Source: a bacterium SCSIO 12643 (GTDB lineage: Bacteria; Bacteroidota; Bacteroidia; Flavobacteriales_G; Salibacteraceae). Taken from it: a stretch of DNA of 64,000 nt. The stretch spans positions 2,170,001 to 2,234,000 of the forward strand of contig CP073750.1 of the NCBI GenBank assembly GCA_024398135.1, read 5' to 3'. Position numbers and translations under genes: made by a program. Shown in pieces: positions 63,432 through 64,000 of the stretch (its first letter is position 1; each line of letters opens with the position of its first letter). The notes under the pieces were generated by a model. That model was not told where the DNA came from, did not search any database, and saw only the letters and a list, made by a program, of their open reading frames with translations.

Positions 63432-64000
63432 ATGAGATTGAATAAAATTATTGCAGGCATTTCAATGTCTCTGGTTTTGTTTTCTTGTCAAAGCGAGGAG
63501 CAAAAAACAACCGTAAGAAAAGAAGGAACATTAGATTTTAACCGGGAATGGGTACGTTTAGATTCTATTAAAATGGGAATGTCTAAAAAGGTATGGCGTT
63601 CTGATGCTGTTGAGAAAAAGCAAAGCAAGAGTCCGAATTGGGCCGTAGAGCTTAAACCTTTTGTAGATGCGGATTTCAATAGACCAGGAGTCGTAGAGAA
63701 ATATTCCAGGACCATTTTGGAGAGTCCACTTTCAGGATGGAAGGATGTTGTTTGGGTAGCGAACGATCCTAAACAAACTACACGTTGGGCAGTGTATCGT
63801 TATAAAGATGATGTGTGCATTGGCGCTTCTATTCTTGTAGATAAGGAATCCGATGCTTATCGAATGAGTGAGCAGTTAACTTATATGCCTCAATATGGAT
63901 ATGTCATAGAAAATGAGCAGGATTTAAATTACATGGATAATGAACAGTTCTTTTTGGAGTCAGAATTTGACGGAAAGAACCAGCCATGGAGGATGTTTTT
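63432..64000 (+). CDS. Lipoprotein of unknown function, truncated at window end
   Basis: The frame opens with MRLNKIIAGISMSLVLFSCQSEEQ: a lipoprotein signal with lipobox LFSC (Cys19), followed by a soluble domain rich in Trp and charged residues. It is open to the end of the window, at least 189 residues. It lies 4 bp after the Bax-inhibitor gene on the same strand. I do not recognise the domain. Confidence 0.8.
   Translation, partial: MRLNKIIAGISMSLVLFSCQSEEQKTTVRKEGTLDFNREWVRLDSIKMGMSKKVWRSDAVEKKQSKSPNWAVELKPFVDADFNRPGVVEKYSRTILESPLSGWKDVVWVANDPKQTTRWAVYRYKDDVCIGASILVDKESDAYRMSEQLTYMPQYGYVIENEQDLNYMDNEQFFLESEFDGKNQPWRMF

Noticed and set aside
1-64000. Search for tRNA, rRNA, CRISPR arrays, insertion sequences and phage genes
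   Set aside because: No cloverleaf-like, repeat-spacer, transposase or integrase signal was seen; codon use and gene order look uniform.

Overview
The window is an AT-rich bacterial chromosome segment from a member of the Bacteroidota, most likely a free-living marine-type flavobacterium (Flavobacteriales, possibly Cryomorphaceae/Schleiferiaceae-like; the family is inference). The evidence is: C-terminal sorting domains of the type IX secretion system (T9SS) on three secreted proteins, CHU_C/gliding-type C-termini, TonB-dependent receptor logic, TAnnTTTG -7 promoter elements, weak use of Shine-Dalgarno sequences, and Bacteroidota gene neighbourhoods (purH-mreBCD-pbp2-rodA, yceD-rpmF-fabH-accBC). 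I saw no rRNA, tRNA, CRISPR, IS or phage genes. Gene density is very high and no gene-free gap exceeds 300 bp.

Layout. 1-3.0 kb: end of a T9SS type A protein and a complete 833-aa type B protein with a nidogen-like (NIDO) domain. 3.1-8.2 kb: comM/yifB, queD, idi, two small-family membrane proteins, purD. 8.3-12.3 kb (minus): fatty acid start genes accC, accB, fabH, then rpmF and yceD. 12.4-23.5 kb (plus): ldcA, yraN, an RluB-type pseudouridine synthase, AsmA, a histidine kinase, hemW, a cyclase-family hydrolase, an Lrp/AsnC regulator, mmcQ-like, DUF502, plsC, gatC. 23.6-34.3 kb: EamA transporter, yicC, gmk, nadD, a GT9 glycosyltransferase, a radical SAM/SPASM enzyme (minus), ctlX, an S9 peptidase, an Fe-S-type uracil-DNA glycosylase, a MacB-type permease (minus). 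34.5-41.7 kb: purH and the complete rod-shape operon. 41.7-46.1 kb (minus): M17 peptidase, hydrolase, HAD phosphatase, ALDH7. 46.2-52.9 kb: DUF2911, a histidine kinase, a 1067-aa choice-of-anchor-L/CHU_C protein (minus), an M20 dipeptidase. 53.0-59.4 kb: a beta-helix lipoprotein, a TonB-dependent receptor and a divergent PhoB/PhoR-like two-component system. 59.5-64 kb: tsaC/sua5, mazG, dtd, lysC, a Bax-inhibitor-1 protein and a truncated lipoprotein.

Most of the window is housekeeping. The best candidate for an undescribed system is 53-59.4 kb. The TonB-dependent receptor and the Asp-rich beta-helix surface lipoprotein are separate transcription units. Their promoters align without gaps over 88 bp: a degenerate -7 box, then exactly 22 bp further out three TTAA repeats at 11-bp period, a 20-bp step, and two more repeats at 11-bp period. 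An 11-bp tandem repeat is the footprint of OmpR/PhoB-family regulators, and the TTAA core resembles the cyanobacterial Pho box. A PhoB-like regulator and a PhoR-like kinase without a periplasmic sensor domain are divergent from the receptor. I infer a two-component-controlled outer-membrane uptake system, perhaps for phosphate or a phosphorylated compound, using a beta-helix lipoprotein in place of SusD.
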